A stretch of DNA of 64,000 bases from positions 62,001 through 126,000 of the forward strand of contig NZ_BNBI01000002.1 in the NCBI RefSeq assembly GCF_014655295.1, given 5' to 3'. Numbering within the stretch: position 1 is the stretch's first letter; the number at the start of each line of letters is the position of its first letter. This document shows, one piece after another, positions 7,806 through 16,468 of the stretch. The stretch comes from Streptomyces fumanus. GTDB taxonomy: Bacteria > Actinomycetota > Actinomycetes > Streptomycetales > Streptomycetaceae. The translations under genes and the position numbers were made by a program. Under the pieces are notes generated by a model, which was not told where the DNA came from, did not search any database, and was given only the letters and a program-made list of their open reading frames with translations.

Positions 7806-8827
7806 GAACGCGTCAACTCTTCCTTCCGTGCCGCGCCGTCCCCGGCGCCCCGCTCCGCCTTGGTGGACGGCCGCCAGGACCGGCCGAGCGGGGTCGCGGG
7901 CGGTGCGCCGGCGATCAGCTCGGCCACCTCCTCGGCGTGCCGCCGCACGGCGAGCAGCGACTCGTGGTCGGAGCCGTCGACGAAGTGGTGCCGGGCCCGC
8001 TCGGAGATCACCGCGAGCCTGGCCTGGATGCCGGCGTGCAGGGCGTTGTCGCCGATGTTGTTCTCCGCCGTGACGACGGTCAGCGGGCAGTCCAGCTCCC
8101 GCAGTTCCGGGTAGGTCATGGCGTCCCGGTACTCCCGGTGGGCCGTGGCCCAGGTGCGGGGGGTGGCCAGGAACGCCCGGTAGCTGCGGTTGACCTCCGG
8201 GCGGTACTGCTGGTTGACGTTCATCGCGGGGCGGAACACCGACAGGCCGGTGGCCGCCCACACCTGCTCCATGATCATCCGCTGGTGGGACCAGCGGTCG
8301 ACGTCGGTGCGGCGGGCGTGGCGCAGGCTGACCACCTCGGTGGCGTCGATCATGACCACGTGGGTGACGCCCCGCACCGCGTCCGGGTGCAGCGACGCGT
8401 AGGCCGCGACCAGGTAGCCGCCCAGGGAGTGGCCCGCCAGGACGGCCGGGAGGCCGGCCAGGTAGGTGTCGCGCAGCTCCTGGAGCAGCTCGAAGTGCGG
8501 CTCCAGGCCGTACCGGGTGTCCTGGGTGCTGAGCCCGTAGCCGGGGCGGTTGAAGCGGACGTACCCCATGTCCTCGGGGAGCGCGCCGCAGATCCAGTCC
8601 CAGTACTCCTGGGGCGCGCCCATGCCGTTGTCGAGCAGGACGGCGCGTTCGGCCCCGGCGGGGACGTGGACGTCGACCTCGACGAGGCCCCCGTCCGGGC
8701 GCTCGTGCAGCATGCAGCGGCGCGCACGCTCCCGTGCGCCGGTGAATCGGGTGACCGCACCGGTCAGAAGGCTCGCGCCGGCCAGTCCCGCGAGACCGGC
8801 GGCGAACTGGCGTTCCAAAGACGCCAC
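7802..8827 (-). CDS. Alpha/beta hydrolase of the linaridin-like cluster
   Basis: The 341-residue protein has the alpha/beta hydrolase layout: LLDNGMGAPQEYWDW (oxyanion region), RFNRPGYGLS, nucleophile elbow AGHSLGGYL with Ser, an acid candidate in CPLTVVTAENNIGDN, and the histidine in GSDHESLL. A hydrophobic N-terminus (FAAGLAGLAGASLLTGAV) suggests membrane association. The start is GTG 8827 with GGGGGAGGG just upstream, 42 bp from a promoter element shared with the ABC transporter gene. The exporter here has no C39 protease domain, so this hydrolase is one candidate for leader removal or product tailoring; its actual substrate is unknown. Confidence 0.85.
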   Translation of the reverse strand: MASLERQFAAGLAGLAGASLLTGAVTRFTGARERARRCMLHERPDGGLVEVDVHVPAGAERAVLLDNGMGAPQEYWDWICGALPEDMGYVRFNRPGYGLSTQDTRYGLEPHFELLQELRDTYLAGLPAVLAGHSLGGYLVAAYASLHPDAVRGVTHVVMIDATEVVSLRHARRTDVDRWSHQRMIMEQVWAATGLSVFRPAMNVNQQYRPEVNRSYRAFLATPRTWATAHREYRDAMTYPELRELDCPLTVVTAENNIGDNALHAGIQARLAVISERARHHFVDGSDHESLLAVRRHAEEVAELIAGAPPATPLGRSWRPSTKAERGAGDGAARKEELTRS

Positions 8828-8869
8828 ATTCCCTCCCCCGTGATGTGAAGTGACTGTCTGCGAAAAAAC

Positions 8870-8911
8870 GCTAACACGCTATTCCCGGATCAATTAACGA
8901 GTTAATTGACC
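8870..8911 (-). promoter_or_regulatory. Cluster promoter element A (upstream of the alpha/beta hydrolase)
   Basis: On the minus strand the element reads GGTCAATT, 26 nt, then GTGTTAGC, ending 42 bp before the hydrolase start. The 5' half contains a perfect palindrome, TCAATTAAC-GA-GTTAATTGA (8890-8909), strikingly AT-rich for this genome and looking like an operator. TTAGCG sits where a -10 box is expected. Element B at 13687-13728 has the same two ends at identical spacing. Confidence 0.6.
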
Positions 8912-9249
8912 AGGCGTCCCGGGCGGGTTTTCCCCCGGGGCTGCGGCGGGCGTACGGCGGCGCTTCTGCCATACTTCCGCAGTTCCATGTAGAGTTCTGC
9001 GATCATTGTTTTCAGCATGGCGTTTTCTTGAGTGAGCTCGGCCACCCGGGATGCTTCCCCGGTGTCTTTTCCGCTCTCTCCGGCGAGGCCGTTCCGGCCT
9101 CCCTCGATGAACTGCCGGCGCCAGTTGGACACCGACTGCTCGGACACTCCCGCTTCCCGTGCGGCTTCCGCCGCCGACAGTTCGCCGCTCATCACCCTGA
9201 CCACCAGGCCGAGTTTCTTGTCTACCGGAAGTACTGGCGGACGCCCCAC
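8902..9249 (-). CDS. Orphan transposase-type helix-turn-helix protein (OrfA-like)
   Basis: The small protein (115 residues from GTG 9249; an ATG at 9264 is also possible) starts VGRPPVLPVDKKLGLVVRVM. It contains an HTH of the transposase type (SAAEAAREAGVSEQSVSNWRRQFIEGG) and a C-terminal leucine-zipper-like stretch (VAELTQENAMLKTMIAELYMEL), the layout of IS3-group OrfA proteins. There is no OrfB integrase reading frame beside it and I see no terminal inverted repeats or target duplication, so it is not a complete insertion sequence. GAGGGGG precedes the GTG by 7 nt. It follows the methyltransferase by about 40 bp on the same strand. It could be an IS remnant or a domesticated DNA-binding regulator of this cluster. 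Confidence 0.75.
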   Translation of the reverse strand: MGRPPVLPVDKKLGLVVRVMSGELSAAEAAREAGVSEQSVSNWRRQFIEGGRNGLAGESGKDTGEASRVAELTQENAMLKTMIAELYMELRKYGRSAAVRPPQPRGKTRPGRLVN

Positions 9250-9290
9250 GTGCAACCCCCTCATGCCGACCGCGTCTGTGTGTGGTGCGC

Positions 9291-10049
9291 TCAGGCTCTG
9301 ACGTAGCTGCACATGAACAGGGGTGCCCCTTCGCTGTAGGGGGTGCCGTCCCAGCGCGACATGCGGGACTCGGGCTCCAGGCCGGCCGCGCGGGCGTAGC
9401 CGTCGATGTCGTCCGGGGTGGTCAGCCGGGTGAGTTCGGTGCCGACCCGGGTGGTGCCGTCGCTCTGGTAGAGGATGTGCGAGCACTGCCACAGGTCCCC
9501 GTCGAGCAGGGTCGAGTGGGTCTGCACGCCGGTCCCCGGCTCCGGGTACGGCACGAAGTACGTGGTGCGGGCGCGACCCTCGTGAAGTGCGAGGATGGCC
9601 GGTTTGTTGTGGGTCTCCAGCACCAGCCGGCCGCCGGGTGCGAGCAGGTCGGCCGCGCGCCGCACGGCCCGCCGCTGGTCCTCGGGGGTGGTCAGGCAGG
9701 AGAGGGTCGCGCAGACCGCGTAGACCAGTGCGTAGCGCGACTTCGAGGTGTAGGTGCGCATGTCCCCGTGCACCGGGGTGACGTCCCCGCCGTCCGGCAG
9801 CTTGGCGCGCAGCGCGGCCAGCATCTCCGGGGAGGAGTCCACGCCGGTCACCGGGCCCACGCTCCGGGAGAGCGGAAGGGCGATCCGCCCGGTCCCGACG
9901 CCGAATTCGAGTGTTCCCGCCCCGGGTGCGGGATGGCGGTCCCGCAGGCCCCGCACGGCCTCGGCGGTGACCCTGTCGTCCGGGATCAGGCGGTCGTACC
10001 AGCCTTCGAACTGCCTGCCGTACCCTATATCTTCAACTCCGGTTTCCAC
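9291..10049 (-). CDS. Class I SAM-dependent methyltransferase (linaridin cluster, CypM-like role)
   Basis: Motif I is clear (LEFGVGTGRIALPL), followed by the acidic loop VTGVDSSPEM, HGDMR and a post-motif LLAPGGRLVLETHN. The 252-residue size fits small-molecule or peptide methyltransferases. In cypemycin and related linaridins the corresponding enzyme dimethylates the peptide N-terminus, and this is the natural guess here. The start is GTG at 10049 with GAGGGG 7 nt upstream. The 200 bp before it separate it from the flavoprotein gene and may hold its own promoter; this gap includes a GGTCAATT octamer (10119) in the opposite orientation and CCAAA-N5-TTTGG at 10244-10258. Confidence 0.88.
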   Translation of the reverse strand: METGVEDIGYGRQFEGWYDRLIPDDRVTAEAVRGLRDRHPAPGAGTLEFGVGTGRIALPLSRSVGPVTGVDSSPEMLAALRAKLPDGGDVTPVHGDMRTYTSKSRYALVYAVCATLSCLTTPEDQRRAVRRAADLLAPGGRLVLETHNKPAILALHEGRARTTYFVPYPEPGTGVQTHSTLLDGDLWQCSHILYQSDGTTRVGTELTRLTTPDDIDGYARAAGLEPESRMSRWDGTPYSEGAPLFMCSYVRA

Positions 10050-10249
10050 AGCTATTCCCCTCGCGCTGTCCCCACTGCCGTACCGATGGGAGCGTCATGA
10101 AGCCGAGGAGGTGGAACCGGTCAATTACGGGATACCGGCCGCACCGGTCGCGGAATACTGCGCGACCGTCCGCGCGGTTAGTCAGACAGCACGCGGTAAC
10201 GCCTCAACGGAGCCTGTGGGGGACTTCGTTGTCTTCACCGTACCAAACG

Positions 10250-11764
10250 TTATTTGGCCCCACCATGGATATTCCGTGGGGATTTTTCCGTACCGAATGC
10301 AAGTCGTGTCGAACCGGACGCCAGGTCCGGTACGGCACATGTCCCGAAACAATGCCGCAGGGTGGAGAGCGCGGCCAGGTATCCCGACATTCCGTGCACG
10401 CTGGGGCCCGGCGGGGTGGCCGCCGAGCACAGGAAGACGCCGGGCAGCGGGGTCCGGTAGGGGTCGAGGCGCGGGACCGGCCGGGCGAGGCTCTGGTACA
10501 GCGTCATCGCGCCCGCGCCGATGTCCCCGCCGACGTAGTTGGGGTTGTACGCCTCGTACGCGGCGGCGGGCACGGAGCGGTGGGCGAGGACGGTGTCCGA
10601 GAAGCCGGGGGCGTACTGCTCGATGCGGGCGCGGACCAGTTCGTAGGGGTCGGTGGGGTCGCCGTTCGGCACGTGCGCGTACGCCCACACGGGGCGCTTG
10701 CCGGGCAGGGCGCGGCCGGGGTCGGCCACCGCCGGGTCGACCAGCAGGACGAACGGCCTGCCGGTGCGGACGCCCCGGGCGTTGGCCGTCTCCTGGCGCA
10801 CCGTCTCGGCGTGGCTGCCGCCCAGGTGCACGGTCCCGGCGCGGCCCACCGCCGGGTCGGCCCACGGGATGGGCTCGGAGACCAGGAAGTCGACCTTGGC
10901 GGCGCCCGGCCCGTAGCGGAACCGCTCCAGGGCGCGGGCGTAGCCGCGGGGCAGCCTGTCGCCGGCGAGGGCGAGGAAGCCCTTGGGGCCGGTGTCCAGC
11001 AGCACCGCGCGGGCGCCGCCGAGTTCGGCCAGGTCCCGCACGTGGTGCCCGGTGTGGAAGACGCCGCCGTGCGCGGTGATGTCCTCGGCCAGCGCCTGGG
11101 CGATCCGCCCGCTGCCCCCGCGCGGCAGCGGCCATCCCGTCCCGTGCGCCAGGTGGCCCAGCAGCATCGCCACCGCCGCGGACGCCAGGCTCGGCAGCCT
11201 GCCCACGGCGTGCGCGGCGACCCCGGTGAGCAGGGCGGGCGCCGCCTCGCCCCGGAAGCGGGCGGCGCCGAACCGGCTGCCGTGCAGCGCCACCCGGCGG
11301 GCCAGCAGCAGGGCCGCCGCCGGGTCCCGGGGCAGGGCGCGCTGTCCGGACAGCACCAGGTCGACGACGGCCTCGCTGCGCTCCAGCAGCGGTTCCATCA
11401 GGCGCCGCCAGGCGGGGCCGTCGGCGCCCAGGTCCGCGCAGGTCCGGTCCAGCGAGCGGTGGGCCAGGGCGGCCCGGCCGCCGTCCAGCGGATGGGCGTA
11501 ACTGATCTCGGGGCACAGGAGTTCGACCCCGCGGGCCGCCAGGTCGAAGGCGCGGAAGAACGGGGAGGCGGCGGCCATGGGGTGGACGGCGGAGCAGAGG
11601 TCGTGCACGACACCGGAGTCGAACAGCGGGGCGGTGCGCAGTCCCCCGCCGATGGTGTCGGCCGCCTCGTGCAGTTCCACGCGCAGTCCGGCGCGGGCCA
11701 GGACCACGCCGGCCGCGAGGCCGTTGGGTCCGGTGCCCACGATGGCGACATCGGTGCTGGTCAC
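10250..11764 (-). CDS. FAD-dependent phytoene desaturase-type oxidoreductase
   Basis: The N-terminus has the dinucleotide-binding motif DVAIVGTGPNGLAAGVVLARAGLRVELHE, then GGGLRTAP. The C-terminal FAD-binding stretch LPGVFLCSAATPPGPSVHGMSGY is characteristic of the carotenoid desaturase/NAD(P)-FAD family. No other carotenoid gene is present, so it most likely acts on the cluster peptide. The start GTG shares one base with the ABC transporter stop (TAGTG), implying translational coupling. About 30 C-terminal residues (RLAFGTEKSPRNIHGGAK at the end) extend past the usual family end. I recall flavoproteins of this kind as accessory genes of some linaridin clusters but cannot verify that here. 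Confidence 0.85.
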   Translation of the reverse strand: MTSTDVAIVGTGPNGLAAGVVLARAGLRVELHEAADTIGGGLRTAPLFDSGVVHDLCSAVHPMAAASPFFRAFDLAARGVELLCPEISYAHPLDGGRAALAHRSLDRTCADLGADGPAWRRLMEPLLERSEAVVDLVLSGQRALPRDPAAALLLARRVALHGSRFGAARFRGEAAPALLTGVAAHAVGRLPSLASAAVAMLLGHLAHGTGWPLPRGGSGRIAQALAEDITAHGGVFHTGHHVRDLAELGGARAVLLDTGPKGFLALAGDRLPRGYARALERFRYGPGAAKVDFLVSEPIPWADPAVGRAGTVHLGGSHAETVRQETANARGVRTGRPFVLLVDPAVADPGRALPGKRPVWAYAHVPNGDPTDPYELVRARIEQYAPGFSDTVLAHRSVPAAAYEAYNPNYVGGDIGAGAMTLYQSLARPVPRLDPYRTPLPGVFLCSAATPPGPSVHGMSGYLAALSTLRHCFGTCAVPDLASGSTRLAFGTEKSPRNIHGGAK

Positions 11765-13650
11765 TACCGCTCCTCACGGTCGACGGGCCGGAGCCGGGAC
11801 GGTGGCGATGGGATCGGGGCGCGGTCGGGAGCCGGGACGGCGGCACCCGGTCCGGGTCGCAGTTGGGAACCGGCCAGGCGCCGGTACAGCTCGTCGCGGG
11901 CCATCAGGTCCTGGTGGACGCCGGTGGCCCGGACCCGGCCGCCGTCCAGCACCACGATCCGGTCGGCGTCGATCACCGTGGAGATCCGGTGCGCGACGGC
12001 GATCACCGCGCACCGCCGGGAGATCCGGCGCAGTACGTCCCGGACCTCCCGCTCGGTGTCGGCGTCCAGGTGGGAGGTGGCCTCGTCCAGCAGCATGACC
12101 GCCGGGCGCTGGAGCAGGGTGCGGGCGATGCACAGGCGCTGGCGCTGGCCGCCGGAGAGGCCGCTGCCCTGGTCGCCGAGTTCGGTGTCGAGGCCGTCCG
12201 GGAGGCGGGCGATCACCGGGGCCAGCCCGGCCATCTCCACCGCCTCCCGGACCGCGTCCTCGTCGGCGTCGGGGCGGGCGTAGGTGAGGTTCTCCCGGAT
12301 GGTGCCGCGCAGCGCGGCGCTGTCCTGCTGGACGTAGCCGACCAGGCCGCGGACGGTGTCGAGGGGCAGGGTCGCGATGTCCCGCCCGCCGAGCAGGACC
12401 CGGCCGCCGTCGACCGGGTAGAACCGCTCGATGAGCTGGAACAGGGTGGTCTTCCCGGCGCCCGAGGGCCCGACCACCGCCGTCAGTCCCCGCGCCGGGA
12501 CGCTGAACGAGGCGCCGTCCAGGACCGGGGTGGTCCGGGGCGCCTGCCGGCCTCGGCGGTAGGTGAAGCGGACGTTGTGGAACTCGACCGCCGGGTGGTG
12601 CGGGGAGAGCGGGGCGTACGGGGCGGTCGGGGCGAGCTGCGTGGGCTCGGCCGGGGTGTCCGTCTCCTGGGGCAGCCGGGCCAGCTCGTCCACCCGTTCG
12701 ACGGCGGCCCGGCCCTGTACGAACTGGCCCACCGCCATGACCGACGTCACCAGCGGCGACACCAGTTGGAACAGGTACATGATGAACGTGGTCAGGTCGG
12801 CCATGTCCATCCTGCCCCGGGCCACCCAGGACATCCCGACGCCCACCACGACGGCCAGCGCGCCCTGCGTGCCGACGTTCATGGCCGGTGTCAGCAGGGC
12901 GTTGCAGGCGTTGACCCGCAGGCCCGACTCGCGTGCCGTGGCGGCGAGCCGGCCGATGCGGCCGGCCTCGCGGGACTCGGCGCGGGACGCCTTCACGGTG
13001 GGCAGCGCGGTCAGCACCCGCTGGAGACCGGCGGCGAACGCGCCGGTGTCGGCCCGGTTGCGCAGCGCGGCCCGGCGCAGCTTGCGGGCCAGCGCCACGG
13101 ACAGGGCGCCGGCGGCGCCCAGGCAGCTCAGGGTGATGACCATCAGCCAGGTGTCGATGAGGAACATCAGCACCACCCCGCCGACGACGGTGGCGCCGCT
13201 GACGATCACCTGGGCGAGGCTCTGCGACAGGGCGATCCGCAGCAGCGAGGTGTCGGTGACCGCGCGGGTGAGGATGTCGCCCTGGGACTGCCTCGCGTAC
13301 GCGGTGAGGTCCGCCCGCAGCAGCCGCCCGACCAGGGTCCGGCGGACGTCGAGGACGATGTTCTCGCCGGCCCGCCCGATGGCGTACGCCTGGAGCGCGG
13401 AGCAGAGGGCCCCGGCGCAGAAGAGGCCGGCGAGCCGGGCGACGGGGCCGGTCATCGGGGCGTCCCGGGCCGCCGCCGCGATCAACTCGCCGATGGCCCA
13501 GGGCTGGGCGAGCGAGGCGGCGACGCCCAGCAGGCCGAGCAGCACCCCGGTGAGCAGCGGCCCGGTGTGCCGCCGGGCCACGCTCGCGACCGATCCGGTG
13601 CCGGGCGCCGCCACGGCCGCCGGGCCCGCGCCCACCAGGTGACTCGCCAC
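11764..13650 (-). CDS. ABC exporter (TMD-NBD fusion), linaridin cluster
   Basis: This is a half-transporter of 628 residues: six membrane helices in about the first 320 residues, then a nucleotide-binding domain with Walker A GPSGAGKTT, Q-loop YVQQDS, signature LSGGQRQR, Walker B VMLLDEATS and H-loop VAHRIS. There is no N-terminal C39 peptidase domain, so it exports but does not itself cleave a leader. As first gene of the run ABC-flavoprotein-methyltransferase-HTH, it is the likely peptide exporter, which could also give self-protection. The start is GTG 13650 with GGGGGGAG upstream, 36 bp from promoter element B. A Pro-rich C-terminal tail (APDRAPIPSPPSRLRPVDRE) follows the NBD. Confidence 0.92.
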   Translation of the reverse strand: MASHLVGAGPAAVAAPGTGSVASVARRHTGPLLTGVLLGLLGVAASLAQPWAIGELIAAAARDAPMTGPVARLAGLFCAGALCSALQAYAIGRAGENIVLDVRRTLVGRLLRADLTAYARQSQGDILTRAVTDTSLLRIALSQSLAQVIVSGATVVGGVVLMFLIDTWLMVITLSCLGAAGALSVALARKLRRAALRNRADTGAFAAGLQRVLTALPTVKASRAESREAGRIGRLAATARESGLRVNACNALLTPAMNVGTQGALAVVVGVGMSWVARGRMDMADLTTFIMYLFQLVSPLVTSVMAVGQFVQGRAAVERVDELARLPQETDTPAEPTQLAPTAPYAPLSPHHPAVEFHNVRFTYRRGRQAPRTTPVLDGASFSVPARGLTAVVGPSGAGKTTLFQLIERFYPVDGGRVLLGGRDIATLPLDTVRGLVGYVQQDSAALRGTIRENLTYARPDADEDAVREAVEMAGLAPVIARLPDGLDTELGDQGSGLSGGQRQRLCIARTLLQRPAVMLLDEATSHLDADTEREVRDVLRRISRRCAVIAVAHRISTVIDADRIVVLDGGRVRATGVHQDLMARDELYRRLAGSQLRPGPGAAVPAPDRAPIPSPPSRLRPVDREER

Positions 13651-13686
13651 GAACGCTCCCCCCGCTGTGCGGTCAAGGCGATCGAA

Positions 13687-13728
13687 GCTAACACGGGGGG
13701 TGATCTTAAAGTTATGGGTAAATTGACC
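13687..13728 (-). promoter_or_regulatory. Cluster promoter element B (upstream of the ABC exporter)
   Basis: The minus strand reads GGTCAATT, 26 nt, GTGTTAGC, the same end boxes and the same spacing as element A at 8870-8911. The left half shares further bases with A (GGTCAATT-W-ACYC-N-TWA-N-TT). TTAGCTT is a plausible -10 box, 36 bp before the transporter start. The local AT-richness stands out from the flanks. Confidence 0.6.
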
Positions 13729-13771
13729 GGCGGACGGCTGCGGAACGCAGGTGAAGCAGGCCGTCCGCCGG
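13727..13771 (-). terminator. Hairpin downstream of tipA
   Basis: The inverted repeat CCGGCGGACGGC (13727-13738) and GCCGTCCGCCGG (13760-13771) is a 12-bp perfect stem with a 21-nt loop. It lies 32 bp beyond the tipA stop on the minus strand and ends in AATTTACCC, insulating tipA from the linaridin promoter B that starts right after it. Confidence 0.7.
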
Positions 13772-13802
13772 CACCCGAAAATTAGTCACCTTCCGGTACG
13801 GC

Positions 13803-14564
13803 TCACCCCCGGCGGCGGTCCGCGTTGGCGTGCACGGCCTCGCGCAGGTGCTCCGCGAGGCCGGGGCGCAGGGAGTCGTAGTACGCCTTGAAGCGCTCGT
13901 CGGCGACGTACATGTCGGCGAGGTTCTTGTGCATCTCGTACGAGCATTCGTAGAACCAGGCGCCGATGTGCCGCCGGTGCTCCTCGGCCAGGGCCATGGC
14001 GCGCTCGCCGGTCGCGGGCTCCCCCTCGGCCATCAGCGCGCCGTAGCGCTCGCTCCAGTCGGCCACCTCGGCCTGCATGCGCTGCCAGTCCTCCTTGGTG
14101 TAGGAGGCGGCCCGGCGCTGCGACTCGGCGTACGCCTCGGTGCCGCCCCAGCGTGCCTCCGCCTCCTCGGCGTACTGCTCGGGGTCCTTCTCCCCGAACA
14201 CCTCGAACCGTTCCTCGGGGGTGAGATCGATGCCCATCCTGCGTGCCTCCATGGCCTGTTCCACGGCCGCCGCCATCTTGCGCAGCCTCTCGATCCGGGC
14301 GGTCAGCAGCTCGTGCTGGCGGCGCAGGTGCGCGCGCGGGTCCGCGTCCGGGTCGTCGAGCAGCACGGCGACCTCGTCGAGGGGGAAGCCCAGCTCCCGG
14401 TAGAACAGGATCTGCTGGAGCCGGTCGAGGTCGGCGTCGCGGTAGCGCCGGTGCCCCGCGCGGCTGCGCTCGCCCGGCACGAGCAGGCCGATCTCGTCGT
14501 AGTGGTGCAGGGTGCGCACCGTCACCCCGGCGAACCCGGCGACCTGTCCCACGGAGTAGCTCAC
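13803..14564 (-). CDS. tipA: TipAL-like MerR regulator with thiopeptide-binding TipAS domain
   Basis: Residues 1-110 are a MerR DNA-binding and coiled-coil region (MSYSVGQVAGFAGVTVRTLHHYDEIGLLVPGERSRAGHRRY), nearly identical to my recollection of S. lividans TipAL. The C-terminal 140 residues are the TipAS domain (LTPEERFEVFGEKDPEQYAEEAEARWG and SYEMHKNLADMYVADERF), which in TipAL binds thiostrepton-type drugs covalently and activates the regulon. At 253 residues it has exactly the TipAL length. The start is GTG 14564 with AGGGG upstream; TipAL also has an internal in-frame start producing TipAS alone, and the Met-rich region here would allow that. The cysteine needed for covalent thiopeptide capture may be the Cys in WFYECSYEMH. 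Confidence 0.92.
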   Translation of the reverse strand: MSYSVGQVAGFAGVTVRTLHHYDEIGLLVPGERSRAGHRRYRDADLDRLQQILFYRELGFPLDEVAVLLDDPDADPRAHLRRQHELLTARIERLRKMAAAVEQAMEARRMGIDLTPEERFEVFGEKDPEQYAEEAEARWGGTEAYAESQRRAASYTKEDWQRMQAEVADWSERYGALMAEGEPATGERAMALAEEHRRHIGAWFYECSYEMHKNLADMYVADERFKAYYDSLRPGLAEHLREAVHANADRRRG

Positions 14565-14626
14565 TTCCGCCCCTTTCTCCTGACGCCCACCACGCTGCCG
14601 CCTCACGCGACGTGAGGTGCAAGCCC

Positions 14627-15384
14627 TTATCGGTCGAGGCGGGCGAAGCGCCGTACCGCCAGCGGGAAGAACACCGCCAGCAGGGCCAGCGGCCAGGCGA
14701 CGGCGGCCCAGACGTGGCCGGGCTCCCCGCCGGGGCCGCCGAACAGGTCGCGTACGGCCGTGGCGGTCTGGGACATCGGGTTCCACTGGACCACGGTGCC
14801 CAGCCAGTCGGGCATGGTGCCGGGCGCGGCGAAGGCGTTGGACAGGAAGCCGACCGGCCAGACCAGGATCTGCACCGCCTGCACCAGCTCGGGCCTCCCG
14901 GCGACCAGGGCCAGGTGGATGCCGATCCACAGCATGGCGAACCGGAACAGCAGCAGCAGTCCCACGGCGGCCAGGAACGGACCGGGGCCGCGTTCGGCCC
15001 GCCAGCCCAGCGCGGACGCCACCGCGATCATCACCGCGAGGCCGAGCGCCGACTGGAGCATGTCGGCGGCCGCGCGGCCGACCAGCACCGCGCCGTCGGC
15101 CATGGGCATCGCGCGGAACCGGTCGACGACGCCCTTGTCCAGGTCCTGGGTGACCGCGACCATCGTGCCCTCCAGGCCGAAGGCCATGGTGAGGGCGAGC
15201 ATCCCGGGGACGAGGTAGTCGAGGTAGTCGCCGGCCACGCCCCGGCCGCCGCCGACCAGGTAGCCGAACATCAGCAGCATCATGACCGGGAAGACCAGGT
15301 TGACCACGACCGCCACCGGCCGCCGGGCCCAGCGGGCCAGCTCCCGGCGGGTCATGGTCCAGGAGTCGGTCAGCGCGTACGCGG

Positions 15385-15388
<4 letters not shown>
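14627..15388 (-). CDS. ABC-2 type permease (drug-exporter type)
   Basis: This 253-residue membrane protein has about six helices and the ABC-2 permease signature ([54 protein letters not shown]). It resembles DrrB/NodJ-type permeases that export antibiotics or lipids. Its ATG overlaps the ATPase stop (ATGA), so the pair is coupled. The substrate cannot be told from sequence. It is controlled together with padR and the ATPase. Confidence 0.9.
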
Positions 15389-16386
<998 letters not shown>

Positions 16387-16407
16387 GGAGAGGCCCCCTC
16401 CCTCGAT

Positions 16408-16423
16408 TAGTCAAACTTGACTA
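16408..16423. promoter_or_regulatory. PadR operator copy 1
   Basis: TAGTCAAACTTGACTA is a perfect 7-bp inverted repeat (TAGTCAA/TTGACTA) around a 2-bp centre, 21 bp before the transporter ATPase start. A second copy lies 45 bp away. Confidence 0.7.
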
Positions 16424-16452
16424 CAGGGGGACGATATCCCTGCGGACAGCAT

Positions 16453-16468
16453 TGGTCAAACTTGATTA
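16453..16468. promoter_or_regulatory. PadR operator copy 2, overlapping the padR stop
   Basis: TGGTCAAACTTGATTA matches copy 1 in 14 of 16 positions and overlaps the TAA stop of the PadR gene. Two copies 45 bp apart would allow cooperative binding. Confidence 0.65.

Noticed and set aside
8890..9264. A complete insertion sequence at the HTH gene
   Set aside because: Only the OrfA-like part is present; no DDE integrase frame, terminal inverted repeats or target-site duplication could be seen.
10119..10170. A third copy of the cluster promoter element before the methyltransferase
   Set aside because: GGTCAATT is present but on the opposite strand, and the GTGTTAGC box is not found at the required distance.
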